A stretch of 64,000 nt of DNA from Mrakia gelida. Its lineage: Eukaryota; Basidiomycota; Tremellomycetes; Cystofilobasidiales; Mrakiaceae. The notes beneath the pieces were generated by a model. That model searched no databases. It worked only from the letters and a program-made list of their open reading frames with translations, and had not been told where the DNA came from. Location: positions 186,001-250,000 of the forward strand of contig BRON01000006.1 in NCBI GenBank assembly GCA_024345305.1, read 5' to 3'. Below are positions 43,744-55,200 of this stretch, one piece after another; position 1 is the stretch's first letter, and each line of letters begins with the position of its first letter. The translations under genes and the position numbers were made by a program.

Positions 43744-46349
43744 TACGAGGATGAAAAATGACTGGGTGTTACGACTGGTTCCAGTGGACTACGATGAAAG
43801 ACAGCAAGACAGCTAGATAATCTACTTGAGAAGGACGAACGCGCGTCGACGATCCAGTCTCGCCACCGTCTCGAACAAGCACAGGTTCCTCGAAGATCCT
43901 GGACGGGGAGGTGAATAGTGTGATTGATCTGGAAGAGCGAGAGCGAGAAAGCCGAGTGAGTACGTTCGAGAGAAAGGGGAAAGGGAAGACGAGCACGTCG
44001 ACGCGACGAGGAGCAGAACGAACGTACGAACCCGAGCGAGGTTGGTGCGGAAGACGTGGCCGAAGAACGGATAGGCGGTTTCAGTTGAGAAGCCCCAAGT
44101 GTATGGCGGTCAGGCTAGGTGGGTGACTCTGAGGGATTGGGGGAGAAGAGGGAAGCGTTGGCAACGAGTACGGAACACGAGCGAGCGAGCGAGCGACAAA
44201 AAGGAGAAGAGAAAGAGGGTGCTCACGACCGACCACACGAACGACTGGACCGATGTGTGCCCTACCGAGCGAGGAGACAGTGGCAGGTGCGAGATGCTCG
44301 AGGAGGAGGAGGAGAAGAAGCTGAAGTCCAGTCGAGTTGGGGTTTAATTGGTGGGAGGGGTAGTCTGATCAGCGCGCTGGGACAGCGAGAAAAGAGGATT
44401 TGTACGCCACGAGCGATAGATGAGGAGGACGTCTACTCACGAGGAGCCGAAACGAAGATCAATCGCAGCTCTCCACCTCGCTTACACTATCTCACTCAAG
44501 TTCTGAGAGAAAGAAAGAAAGAAAGAAAGAAAGAAAGGGAGACGCGACCGTCAGCACGTTTGCTAGACTGTCGAGCACTTAAGAGAGTCAGAGAGAGCCC
44601 ACGAACTCACTAGCACGATCCGCCCTCCTTCCAGCCCCAATCTTCGTCATAATCCGAGTATCCCATCTCCCCTTCGTATCGCCCAATCTCTGCGCCTCGT
44701 CCCAGATCTCCTTCGAAACGACCTCCTCCTCCTTGCCTTCAGGCGACCAAGCTCCTTCCGATCGACCTGTCGCAGACTCTGATGACGGGGATACATGACG
44801 AGCTTATGTGCTAATGCGATCAGACGTGCCAGCGAACCAGGGTGGAGGGAGGGAGCCGACGATGGGTCAACGAGGTGTCGAGCTTGTTGTTCGCTGAGAA
44901 AGACGAGGAGTTCGTCCCAGGCTCCGCATCGGTTGAGGCACTCGATATAGGCTTCGTACTGGTTCTCATTAAGCGCGAATCCACTTGTTTGAAGGTCCTT
45001 CCATGTCGCGAGAGCTCGAGGGAGGGATCCACTGTAGACGGAGACCAAAAAGCGACACGTCAAAACAGTGGTCTCCCTTGCTTCTTCGCACTTCCGAGCG
45101 ACGACCTCCGCTCTCTGCTCACCTGAATCCACAAGCGTCGAAGTACTGTATCGAAGAGGACGGTGAAAGAGTCAACGTCCTTCGTCGAAGAAAAGAGGAC
45201 GCGTCGACGAGGGAAAAACGAAAGACTCACCACCGAAACAGATCTTTGGTTGATCCCCACTCCTCCCTCTGACCTCATCAGCCCCCAGACCTCCTGTACG
45301 TCCACGAATGACTTCCCCTTGTCGTATGCCTCCATCAGTGAAGTGTAACTCCGAACGGTGAAGACGTCCTTGTCGACCTCCTTCATGGCCTGGTGGATCG
45401 CTCGAACGGCGGCGAGATGTTGAAGACGAAGCGTTTCCAGCTCGGCGAGGACGTCGGGAGGGGGTGCTGCTGCTGATGGGTCGAGTTGGCGTCGATCTTG
45501 GGTGTAGAGACGAGCGTAGACCTCGAGAAGGCCGACGAGAGGGTTCTTGGATCGGCAGAGGGAGAGTTGAAGTCGAGCCTGGTTGGCGAGGAGGAGTTGA
45601 AGAAAGAGATCCGGATGTGGTCGCGGGCGGAGTCGCCGAAGAACCTCGTTGAGATGGTGGACTGTTTCACAGAAGAGAACTTTGACTCCCTTGTCTCGTC
45701 GACCGTCCTCCGTGACGCGAAGAATCCAACTCGCGACCTCGACGCCTCCCTCCAAACTGCTCGTCCCCTCCATCAACCTCCGCGCCAGTTCCTCCACCTC
45801 TTCCTTCGTACCAGTCACCTCCAGCGAGCTCTTGTTGGGGACCAGAAATGCGAGATCGGGGGGAGGCGACGAGGCGTTCCCGTCGCGGTCGCGAAGGAGG
45901 GAGAGGAGAGAGGAAGTCGTTACTACTCGGGTGCGAGCAGGTGTTCGTTTGGGAGGAGGTTGTGGTTTGCGAGGAGGGGGAGCGTTCTTCAGGCTAGGTT
46001 TAGGCTGGGGTATTCGGGGACGCGAGCGTTGGGTAGAGTGGGGGGAGGAGGAGGAGGGCGTCGACGCGGTTTTGGAAGGGAGGAGGGGAGGAGGAGTGAA
46101 CTTTCAACAGCGAAACAAGGGAGGAAAAGTCAGCTTTCTCGCGTGTGTCTCAGGCTCAAGACCACGGAAGCTTCTTACAGGGGTCAATCTTGGTGATGAC
46201 AACCATGGCGAGTTCTCCGGAGAAGGGTAGAGGAGATCGTGTCGGCTGGGAGGTGAGCTCGAGTTGAATCGAAGGAGGTCTCCGATCCTCGTCGTCCTTC
46301 CTGCGAGTCGAGCGAGAGCCCTCCCAACCGATGAAGTCGAGAGAAGCAT
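43744..46349 (-). pseudogene. PPR-like mitochondrial family, copy D (one-base frameshift in exon 4)
   Basis: Exon 1 (46349-46179, 57 codons) starts MLLSTSSVGRALARLAGRTT. Exon 2 (46100-45231, 290 codons) is open and includes TGTKEEVEELARRLMEGTSS, LLLANQARLQLSLCRSKNPL and SYTSLMEAYDKGKSFVDVQE. The 23-nt microexon is at 45146-45124. Exon 4 (SGSLPRALATWKDLQTSGF, CLNRCGAWDELLVFLSEQQ) loses one base near 44721-44740. After that the annotated frame runs to RRGDGILGL and stop (44647), while the homologous text (EIWDEAQRLGD ... GAGRRADR) continues in another frame. Downstream exons match copy C: VSSLGRAHIGPVVRVVG, FSTETAYPFFGHVFRTNLA and NHTIHLPVQDLRGTC. A GAAA microsatellite sits in one intron. Its full promoter block is retained, so it may still be transcribed. 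Confidence 0.68.
44508..44538. repeat. (GAAA)n microsatellite
   Basis: About seven tandem GAAA units inside the 3' intron region of copy D. A length-variable simple repeat. Confidence 0.85.
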
Positions 46350-46490
46350 AAGCGAGGTCGCCGAGCCAGACGGAGGGGCTAGAGAAAGGGGAAGGAGAGG
46401 CTGGGACGAGGGCGAGGGATGGGAGGGAAGAAGAGGGAGGAAGGACCGTCGACTTTTTGAGCTCGAGCTCGCACGAACCTCCTCCGCCTC
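46350..46490 (-). repeat. Shared PPR-family promoter/leader block, copy D
   Basis: On the minus strand it reads the same order as copies B and E: GAGGTTCGTGCGAGCTCGAG, an AAAAAGTCGACGGTCCTTCC core, then a CT-rich leader into the ATG at 46349. A second partial GAGCTCGAGCTCGCGCGAAC lies further upstream at about 46604. Confidence 0.6.
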
Positions 46491-47304
46491 CTCGTCCTTT
46501 CCTTCCCTCCTCCGCCGTCGCGCCGTCTCCCGGAGCACGACTTTTTCCATCTCTCCGGAACATATTCGGAAAAGCAAGAAGGAGGAAGGATTCAATCTGC
46601 TCTTTTGAGCTCGAGCTCGCGCGAACTTTCCTCCTCGTCCCTTTGCGTTGAAGACGACGCGTCGGTTTTTTTGCACCTCATCATCTTCTTCCTCACTCAC
46701 GACGATACTTCTCTGCCACTCAAGAGGGACGTTCGTTCCTCTTCGTCCACTTGGAGTTCTCCTCGCGGTCGAACACCCTCTCGAGACTCCTTCTCCTTCT
46801 TCAACACGTCCAGCCCTCGTCGTCTCCGTTCCTTCGTCTTCCCGCTCTCCACTCTCTTCTTCTTCTCTTCTCAACCTCTCACCCATCTCCTCCCCTCAAC
46901 CTCAGATAAAGGAACGTGGGTAGATACTCCTTCGTCGTCATAACAGAAAATCGTTTTGAGAATCGAAGCGACGAACGAACGAAGGGCAAGCAAAAAAAGG
47001 GGAACGAACGATGCAAAACAGAGGGAACGGCGATCAACACCGGAGGGGAGAGAGCGTGCGCGTGCGAGGGTTTTCTGTGCAAGTGGAGGATGAAGAGAGA
47101 AGAGTGTAAAGGACAAAAGAACTGCAGCTAAACAAAGGAGCGAATCACGAGAGGGGTGGTGTGTCCATGGTTCTTTCGGGGTGCTTCTAGAGAGAGTGGA
47201 GAGCAAGAGAGAATAAAAAAAAGGGAGCTAAACGTGGATGGAGTGCAAGGAGAGGAGAGAGAGAAAATGCGAAGAGGAAGCAGAAGGACGACGCGTGTTC
47301 AGGC
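46491..47304. other. Intergenic
   Basis: 800 bases between copy D and the GPI-anchored wall protein. It contains one GACGCGTC (46656), CT-rich sequence up to 46910 and a purine/A-rich part to 47280 that is likely the 3' region of the wall protein gene. No gene was recognised. Confidence 0.4.
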
Positions 47305-48852
47305 TTAAGCGAGGGAGAAGACTCCAAGGGCGAGGGCTCCGAGTCCGACGAGGGAGGAGAGAGCGAAGGTGGAGGAAGCGGCTCCGGTAGCGGCGGTGGT
47401 GGCGGCGGCGGCGCTGTTGAAGATAAGAGGAGGTAAGAGGTCAGTGGAGAGTTGAGGGAGGGTGAAGGGAGAGAGGGAGGAAAAGGGAGGTCGCGAAGGG
47501 ATGAGAGAACTCACGCGGAAGAGACGGCAGAGGATCCAGAGGCGGCGGCGGCGGAGGCAGCCTTGATGGCGGAGGTGGCCTTGGTGGTTCCTGTAGAACA
47601 GAAGAAGGGAAAAGCGTGAGCTTCGAAACGAGAGCAGGGAGGAGGAGAGGTCGCGACGAACCAGAGGCGGCAGCGGCGGTTCCAGCAGCGGTGGTGGTGG
47701 TTCCAGCAGCGGCGGCAGAGGTAGCAGCAGTAGCTCCAGAGGTAGCGGCGGCGGCTCCGGAGGTGGCTCCAGAACTGTAGAAACGCGAGAAGGAAGGGAG
47801 GGAGAGGTCAGCGCGACGTCGGACGAAGGACATTGCGATGAAGGGAGATGAACGAACGCGGAAGCTCCGACACACGAGGTATCAGATCCAGCGACGATGG
47901 TGGTCTGTCCAGAGTAGAACTGTGAAGGGGCAGAAGGGTTATGGTCAGCTCAGGAGTCAGTCGAAAGAAGAGAGGAAGTTCGACGCGAGAGGGCTGAGAA
48001 CGTACGACGGCTCCAGTCGAGTCTGTGGACGATCAAACACAGGGAGAGCGAGCAGGTCAGCGATCAGAGATATGAGGAGTACGTTCTCGCAGCTCGCTCG
48101 TATGGGTCTAGCGGGGTAGAGTAGAGTGAGGAGGAGCGAGCGACGCCGAGGAGAGAAACCAAGGGGGACGTGGTCCCTCCCCCTCCCTCTCGTCGTCCTC
48201 CTCCTCCTCTTCCCATCTCGACAGCTTGGGAGAGGTGAACGTACCCTTGAGAGCGATGGTGACGGAGGTTCCGGCAGCGAGATCGACCTAGTAGACGTGA
48301 TGAGAAATGAAAGGAAGGGGAAGAGGGAAAAAGTGAGCTCGATCGTTCGAAAAACAACACAGCTCCCGACCCCTTCAGCCCACCGCGGCGCGACGATGGG
48401 AAGGATGTGAAAGGTTTTGAGGACTCACGGTCCAGGTGTAGGAGGTGGTGGTGAAGGTTCCCAAGTCCTCGAGGACGGGTCCGCTCGAGTCTCCTCCAGG
48501 GATGATGGTGAGGTAGTAAGGGGACTGCGGTAGGGAACGAACGAACGAAACGAAAACGAGGGTGGGAGGGAACGAGGAGAGGTTAGCGCGTTTCCTTCTT
48601 CTTTGGATCGAAGGTGGAAGAAGAACGAGAGGAGAGGAAAACTTACGGTGGAAGCGTCCCAAGAGAGGAGCGAAGGCTGGCAAGTGGTCAATCCAGACTA
48701 AGATAAGAAAAAGAAGGGAGGGAGGGAAAGGTCAACGATCATCGAAGGGAAGGAGAGGGAGAGAGCGTGAAAGAACGAACGACCGAGTTGACGACAGCGT
48801 TGGTTCCAGTAGCGAGGAGGGCGACAGCAGCGAGGGAAGCGAAGGCGAGCAT
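47305..48852 (-). CDS. GPI-anchored Ser/Ala-rich cell-wall protein with Kre9/Knh1-like N-terminal domain
   Basis: About eight small exons. A signal peptide (MLAFASLAAVALLATGTNAV) starts at 48852. Next comes a compact beta domain: CQPSLLSWDAST, PYYLTIIPGGDSSGPVLEDL, GTFTTTSYTWT and VDLAAGTSVTIALKG, then DSTGAV and SGQTTIVAGSDTSC. This pattern is that of the fungal PF10342-type (Kre9/KNH) extracellular domain. A low-complexity Ala/Ser/Thr/Gly stalk follows (SGATSGAAAATSGATAATSA), and a C-terminal hydrophobic tail ends LSSLVGLGALALGVFSLA, a standard GPI attachment signal. It is probably a wall mannoprotein of the outer surface. The stop is at 47305-47307. The stalk is encoded by several exons of repeating GCC/GCG-type codons, a likely site for length variation. 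Confidence 0.8.
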
Positions 48853-49837
48853 CTTTAAGTAGTAGAGAGAGGGTAAGGGTTGGAGGTGGGTGGGAAAGAA
48901 GAAGAAGAAGGGAGAGGGAGAGGGAAGTTGTGGTTTGAGGAGAGAAGCAGGTCGGGCGATCCCTTTTCACTCCTCCCCCCTCCTTTCCCTTCCGCAGAGA
49001 GAAGACGCGTCAGGGTTTGATTTCTCCTCCCAAGAGTCAAACTCAAACCAAACCGATACAGAGAGAAAAGAAGGCTCGTTCAGACGGAGATTGATTTACT
49101 CGCGATTACTGAGAGAGGCTGGACATGAGAGGATCTATATACTCGATTGCAAGCGCCTCAGTTCTTCGATCTTGATTGCCTCGTCGCGTTTCGACTTTGT
49201 TTTCGACCCCTTCGCTTCTCCCTCGGTCATCGATGGAATCACGAGCGGAGAGAAGAAAGAGAAAGACAGCCAACCCATCCTGTGCTGGGACGAGCAGCGC
49301 TGCGAAGAACAGTGGGAGAGGAGCGTGTAGGAAAAGAAACGAGGGGTGGGGAGTGTCGCTCCTCGTATCCGCGGACGGCGTCTCTGTCTCTTCCTCCTCC
49401 TTCTCCCTCGCGGTTCAGAGGACGGGTTGCACTGCTCTCGGTCTACGGCTCGAGGCTTGGTTTAGCTGTACACATAAACAGCGGCGAAGAGCCGACGAAG
49501 AGAACGACGAAGAGAAGGTTTGCGACGAAGGGTCGATTAAAAGATGCGACGCGTCGAGTTGAGACGGCGACGTTCTCCTTTCGTCTCTTCCAGAACGCAA
49601 GACGAACGACGAGCATAGCATTAGTGAAAGAGAAGGGAAACAATAAGACGATCCACGACAGACTACTGGCGAGAGAGAGGGAGAGAGATCAACATGGGAG
49701 GCGAATAAAGTGAGGAACGGAATGTCGTGAGTAAGCGAGCGAGGGAACGAGATCCGAACGAGGAGTCGAGAGAAAGAGAGATAGCGATTAGACTAGACTA
49801 GGACTAGGTAAGATGGTGGTGGTAGGTAGGTAAACGA
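48853..49837. other. Intergenic between two minus-strand genes
   Basis: About 1 kb, with GACGCGTC at 49004 and 49549. It contains the promoter of the wall protein gene and the 3' region of the coiled-coil gene. No open frame with protein-like composition was seen. Confidence 0.4.
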
Positions 49838-51379
49838 TTACTTCCTCTTGATGGATCCGATCTTCTCAGCCCTGGCTCGGTCGTCGAGCGACTTGGCTTC
49901 ACGAAGCTGATCGACCTTCGCCGACTGCTCTTGGAGGAGTTGAGTCTGTCGAGCGGTTTGAGCTTTGGTGATCTGATGAAAGGAGAGGAGAGGAGAGAAG
50001 GGAGGGTGAGTTGAGCGAAGGGAAAGCGAGGGAGAACGGACGAAAAGGGGAGGAGGAGAGAAGGAAGAGAGGGAGCAAAACGAACCTCGAGCTCCTCCTC
50101 TCGAGCCTTGAGTCCAGCCATAGCCTCGTCATGGATGGCCTTGTGCTTGAGGTAACCGACGTTCGCCTTCTGCTGAACCTTGAGAGCCTCGTGATGGTAC
50201 TTCGCGCTCTTGGCTTCAGCGGAAGCGGCGTCGCGTTGAATCTTCTGAAGGTTGGAGAGCTCCTTGATCGCGTTCTCGAGAACCTTCGCCTCGTCCTTCT
50301 CCTCCTGCTTGAGGATCTTGGCGACTCGCTTGCCGTCCTTGTCTGCATCGTTCCAGCCCAAGTACAACGAAGAGTCAGCTCGAGTTCTCGTCCGAACAAC
50401 AAGAACGAAGACGCGAAGACGACGGCGAGCGCACACTCAGCCTTGTGGATCTTAGCGAGAGCCGAAGCGCTCAAAGGACTAGCAGCGTCGTGGGCAGTAG
50501 GCGAGGCAGCACTGTTGGGGAGGCTCGAGTCGGGGGAGGAAGCGGCGAGGTCGGTTTGGATGGGAGCAGGGACGTGTTTCTCCTCTCCGTTTCCGTTGGC
50601 GTTCTCGACGAGGGACCTGGCGACGAGAGAAGAGTGAGAGGTCAGCTTCGCGTTTCTGTCCACGAAGAGAATATGAGGTACTCACTTGTCGGTTCCGTCG
50701 TGGGATCCAGCTCCAGCAGCTCCGATCCCAGCGAGTCCTCCGACGGCAGCTCCCTCGACGAGGTGATGGTTCGACTTCTCGTCGACGGGAGCAGAGGCGC
50801 TCGTGTTGGAGAGGTTGGATCTGAGGAACACAGAAGGAGTAGAAGATGAGAAGGTCAGCTTCGAGGCGAGAAAGGTGAAAGGGAAAGGAGAGGGAGGGAG
50901 GGAGGGAAGAAACGAAGACGAGCAACTCACCCTTCAGCCGAGTGTCCTCCAGCGGGAACGGCAACGAAACCCTTCATCATCCCATCGTCGACGATTCCGT
51001 TGGAAGCTCCGACCTTCTCAGCAGGGTAGGTCTCGTTCTCAGTGTGAGCGGCAGATCCCAATCCTCCTCCAGCGATGGCTTCTCCTCCGAAAGCCTCCCT
51101 CTCCTGCTCAGCGGATCGGTCGATGGTCTGCTGTTGCTCAGCCTCCCTGGCGACGACATCCCTCTGGTGCTGATCCGCGTCGACGGTGTCGTCGGTGGAG
51201 ATGGCGTGGGTGGTGTTGGTGTTGGAAGTGGTGGGTTCGTCGATTTGAGCGAGAGGAGGAGCTGCCGTCTCGTTTTCAGCGACGGGAGAGACTGGACGAG
51301 CTGGGAGGGGAGGAGCTGCGACGACGGTTTCGGAGGAAGGTTCCTTAGCGGCGACAGACTTTTTCCTAAAGAGACCCAT
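49838..51379 (-). CDS. Coiled-coil protein of unknown function
   Basis: Five or six exons from MGLFRKKSVAAKEPSSETVV at 51379 to ARAEKIGSIKRK and stop at 49838. The N-terminal half is Pro/Ala/Glu-rich and probably disordered (ENETAAPPLAQIDEPTTSNT). A short Gly/Ala-rich hydrophobic stretch follows (LVEGAAVGGLAGIGAAGAG), and then a long charged helix: KADADKDGKRVAKILKQEEK, DEAKVLENAIKELSNLQKIQ, KANVGYLKHKAIHDEAMAGL and QTARQTQLLQEQSAKVDQLR. The shape recalls fungal stress-induced coiled-coil proteins with a Gly-rich hinge, but I do not recognise a specific family. No signal peptide. The start is chosen at the first ATG after an upstream non-coding CT-rich leader. Confidence 0.68.
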
Positions 51380-52207
51380 GTCGGAGGATTCGGAGGAGGG
51401 GATGAAGGTGGTGGTGGAGGTAGAGGTGGGGTCGGTGGTGGTGGTGGTAGTAGAGGTTGAGGACTCGACGAGGGGAGGGAGGGCTGAGGTCTTGGATGCT
51501 TCTTCTTGTTCTTGTTCGATTCTGTCTTGAGGACCTGGAGTTGTACCGGCGGCGAAGATTGCGACGAGACCGAGGGAAGCTGCTTGGACTGGGTGGGTGG
51601 TAGGGAAAGAGGGAAGGAAAGGGAGTCAGCCAACTATAAAGAGAAGGGAGGGAGCCCGTTCTGAGTCTGTCGGTTGTTGACCTCGCTCGCTCGTGCGATC
51701 CGATCGTTCCCTCATCTTCTTCACTCTCAGACCCTCCCTCTCAAAGACAACACTAACACAAGCACATCCTCTGGGAGGTTGCGCTCCTTCCTCCCCGAGG
51801 AGAACGAGGGAGGATGCTTCCCACGCCCGTCCTTCCCTCGAGGAGAGACGTCCAAGAGGAAGGAAGGGAGGAGGGAAGCACACCTCCTCGCCGGAAGCGT
51901 CACTTCACCTCCTCGCTCCCCTTCTTCTTCTCCTCCTCCTCAAACCTTCAAAGCGACATGCGAGAGGATCGACTCACCTAGAGAAGACAGTTTGTAGGGT
52001 AAAGGGGAGAAGGGTAGGGCAAGGAGAGAGATGTGGTTGGGGGAACCTTTGAACGAGGCTGCAGCAAAGCGAGGAGCTTCAGCTTCAATTTCGATGACGC
52101 GTTTCTCGTTGCACGTCCCTCAAAAGAGAAGGGAAGAGAAGCGGAGGAAAGGAACACTAGTAGATACCAAGAAAGGAAAACAAGCGTATATAGAGAAAGA
52201 GAAGTTC
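51380..52207. other. Intergenic, leader of the coiled-coil gene
   Basis: Upstream of MGLFRKKS there is a long purine/pyrimidine-biased leader (51400-51620) with GTGGTGGT-type runs, then a spacer to the 3' end of the S41 peptidase. Open frames here are low complexity and not convincing. Confidence 0.4.
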
Positions 52208-55200
52208 TCAAGCGTATCCTCCACCAGTAGTTGGTCGTCCTTGGTACAGTTCGAAGGAGCCGAGCGGCGCTGTTGACTTTCCGACCTCGACGTATCGACC
52301 CATCTGAGCTCTCCTGCTTCGTCGTCGAACAAAGTAGAAGATGAGACCCGCTACTCCAGCGACGAGAGCGGCAGCTGGTCCAAAAACAAAACACGAACGA
52401 GAAGAAGGGTGGGAGAGAGAGGAGCGATCAGCGAGAGACAGGATTTAAGCTCGACGCGTCTTCGCTTTGCCTTTGAAGCTGCGAAGACGAAGACGAGAGA
52501 GAGAGACGGGAGCGTGGTAAACTCACAAACAACTCCTACAGCGACCTTGATCGTCGTACTCTTCGACATCCCCAGAACTCCCTTCTCGCTCGACCCAGTT
52601 GATCCAGAGTTCGTCGCGTCCGTGTTCGAGTTCGAGGCTGGAAGAGAACCTCCCCATTTCGACTGCGCGGCCTTCGCGTACATCTTGAGAGGATCGAGGT
52701 ACTCCTCAGCGGTGAGGGCGAAGGTCTTCTCGGCGGGCATCGACTTGTACTCTGGCGAGCGAAGAGAGAAGAGGAGAACGCGTCAGGATAATTTGGAAGC
52801 GAGGTCGCGTCTCGAGCGTTCGATGGGATCAGACTCACGAACGAGATCCGTCGAGTTGGGGAAGTAGAAGCCTCGGATCGGGAAGGCGAACTTTCCTGCG
52901 ACGAGAAGAGGAGGAGGAGCAGACGGGTCCGATCCGACTCCGGTGACGGCGATTTCCTTGTAGAGTGAGTCGGTGTTGAAGGCTTGAGCAGCGAAGGAAC
53001 TGTACTCGATGGGCTCGTCTGAGAGGAAACAAGAGCATCAGTGGGATCTGACCGAGGGAGGAAGGGAAGGTCGTGGCTCACCAGGTCGAGCCGTCGCGAG
53101 GTGAGCGTCGACTCCCAGTTCGATGTTCAAAAACTACGGAAGAGGACGGGGTCTCGTCAGTTTGAAGAGAAAAGTGACACAGAGTAATGATTTGGTAGCT
53201 CACAGTGGTAAGAAGAGAGCAGGCAGATCCACAGGTCCCTCCGTTCGAGAAGATGAGCAGGTTCTCGAAGGCGAAAGGAGGTTTCGACGGGTTTTCGATG
53301 AGAGAGTCGACCTCCTGCTGAACGTTGAAGATCCCATCACGAACGCTGAAGCACAAGAGAATGAGAGGTAAGGATCCGGAAGAGAGAGATAGAGAGGAGG
53401 AGGAGAGGAGAGTAGGCTTACACCTCAGTCACGGGTAAAAAATTCCCGTTGATGTCGAGGGTCGATCCGCCGCTCGCGAAGATGTCGTGGTTGGCTGGGA
53501 AGGGCTTCCCTTCGCCGTCCGTCAAGCCTGATGCTCCGAAAACTGTTTTCGAAGCAGAAACCAGGTCAGGTCAGGTCAGTTCAAAGATTGAAAAGGGAGA
53601 GAGCGCAAGTGAAAAGCGACGAACAGGGATCCTTGTCGAGACTTCCCTCCTTCGTTCCGGCAGCAGTGAACTTGTTGTACAGATCGGCGTCTCGGTAGAC
53701 TCCATCGAATCCGATGCTCCTCTCGTGTCCGTCCCTTCCCGGCGAAGACTCGTTGCCCTGCGAACGAAAGGCAGAGAGGTCAGCGAACGCATTCGAAGGA
53801 TCGGAATCGATCGAGTCGAGGACTGGAACGAACAGAGCATGCTCAAGGCGATGAACCCTCCTCCGTCGTCGGTAGTATCGATGATCACTCGCTCGACTCC
53901 AAGCTTGGTGAAGTTCTGTGAAAGACGAAGGGGAATCGGTTCAGAGAAACGAGTGAATTAGCGAGACGCGTCGACCTTGTTGACTCACGGCCATTCCCGC
54001 TCCAACTTCCTCCACGAACGCCTCCACGCAGCTCGACGTCTCCTCGTCGACATCTGGAGAGAACGTGGTGATCTGGCGAGAAAGAAAAGGAGACTGTCAG
54101 TGAAGATCCATCGCGACGAGGACGGAGATGGAACGGCTCACATAAATCACTCCAACCTTTCCTTGATCCGTCGTAGGAAGAACGTAGAACTGCGACCATC
54201 GTCCTCCAATGTAGGCCGAGGAGGCTCCAGGACTTTTGGCTAGAGGGAAGTCTTGCTTCGTCGTCGCTGGTTTGCAGACCGAAGGCGAGGAGTCTTGTCG
54301 AGGAGCGAGGGAAAGAGAATGGGAGGGGCCGAGACTTCTACGCGAGGAGGCGGTTGAGTTGGCAGAGTTCAGGAGGCAATGCTCGTTGAAGAAGGCTTCG
54401 GCAGTGGTGAAAGTGACGGTAGGAAGAGCGAAGTAGGGGACCTGGGGACAGACTCGAAGTGAAATCAGCAAAGACAGACGCGACCGAGTTCGAACATCGA
54501 ACAACTGAAACGAACGAACCATCACGTTCTCCTTCTTTCCAGAAGCAAAAATGACCTCGTAAGTGATGTTGTCGCGGGTTGGGAAAGCGGGACGAGCGAG
54601 GGATCCGATGGCTCGATACCTGAGAAGAAAGAGGAAGAGCGTCAGATCTCAGAGGTTTGGTCGAGTTCGACGCGTTTTTCCCACTCGAGAGGCTCACCAG
54701 GAGTTTCCAGAGGCGGCACCGTCAGCAGCATAGCTCGAGAGGGTAGCACTTCGTCGAACGTTTCGATCTTGGTAGGTTCCAGTCTCGGTGTCGGCGATGT
54801 TGTCGATGCTGTGGCGAACGAAGAGGGAGGAGTGAAAATGAGCTTCGTCCCGACGAGCACAAACGCGAGTGCAGCGACCAGAAGCTGCTCACTAAGTCCA
54901 AGGATCCATCCCATCGATCTTCGTAACCTCCATACCAGCGAGCTCGGAGACCTGGCCAACCAACGAACCAAAAGCAGAGACTCGATATCAGCTTGGTCCG
55001 CTCGATAACAGCTCGGTCGTCAAGCGAACGACGCGTCAAGCTTCGAGCCGAGTTGACGACGCAAACAAAGAGAGAGCGACTCACGTCGACGTTGTAGGTA
55101 TCCTTGTAGATCTTGGTAAATCCCAGAGCAGCGGTCAACTCTACTGCATCAGGAACGATGAAGACAGCGATGTCTCCGCTCGAAGAGTTCGAAGACGAGT

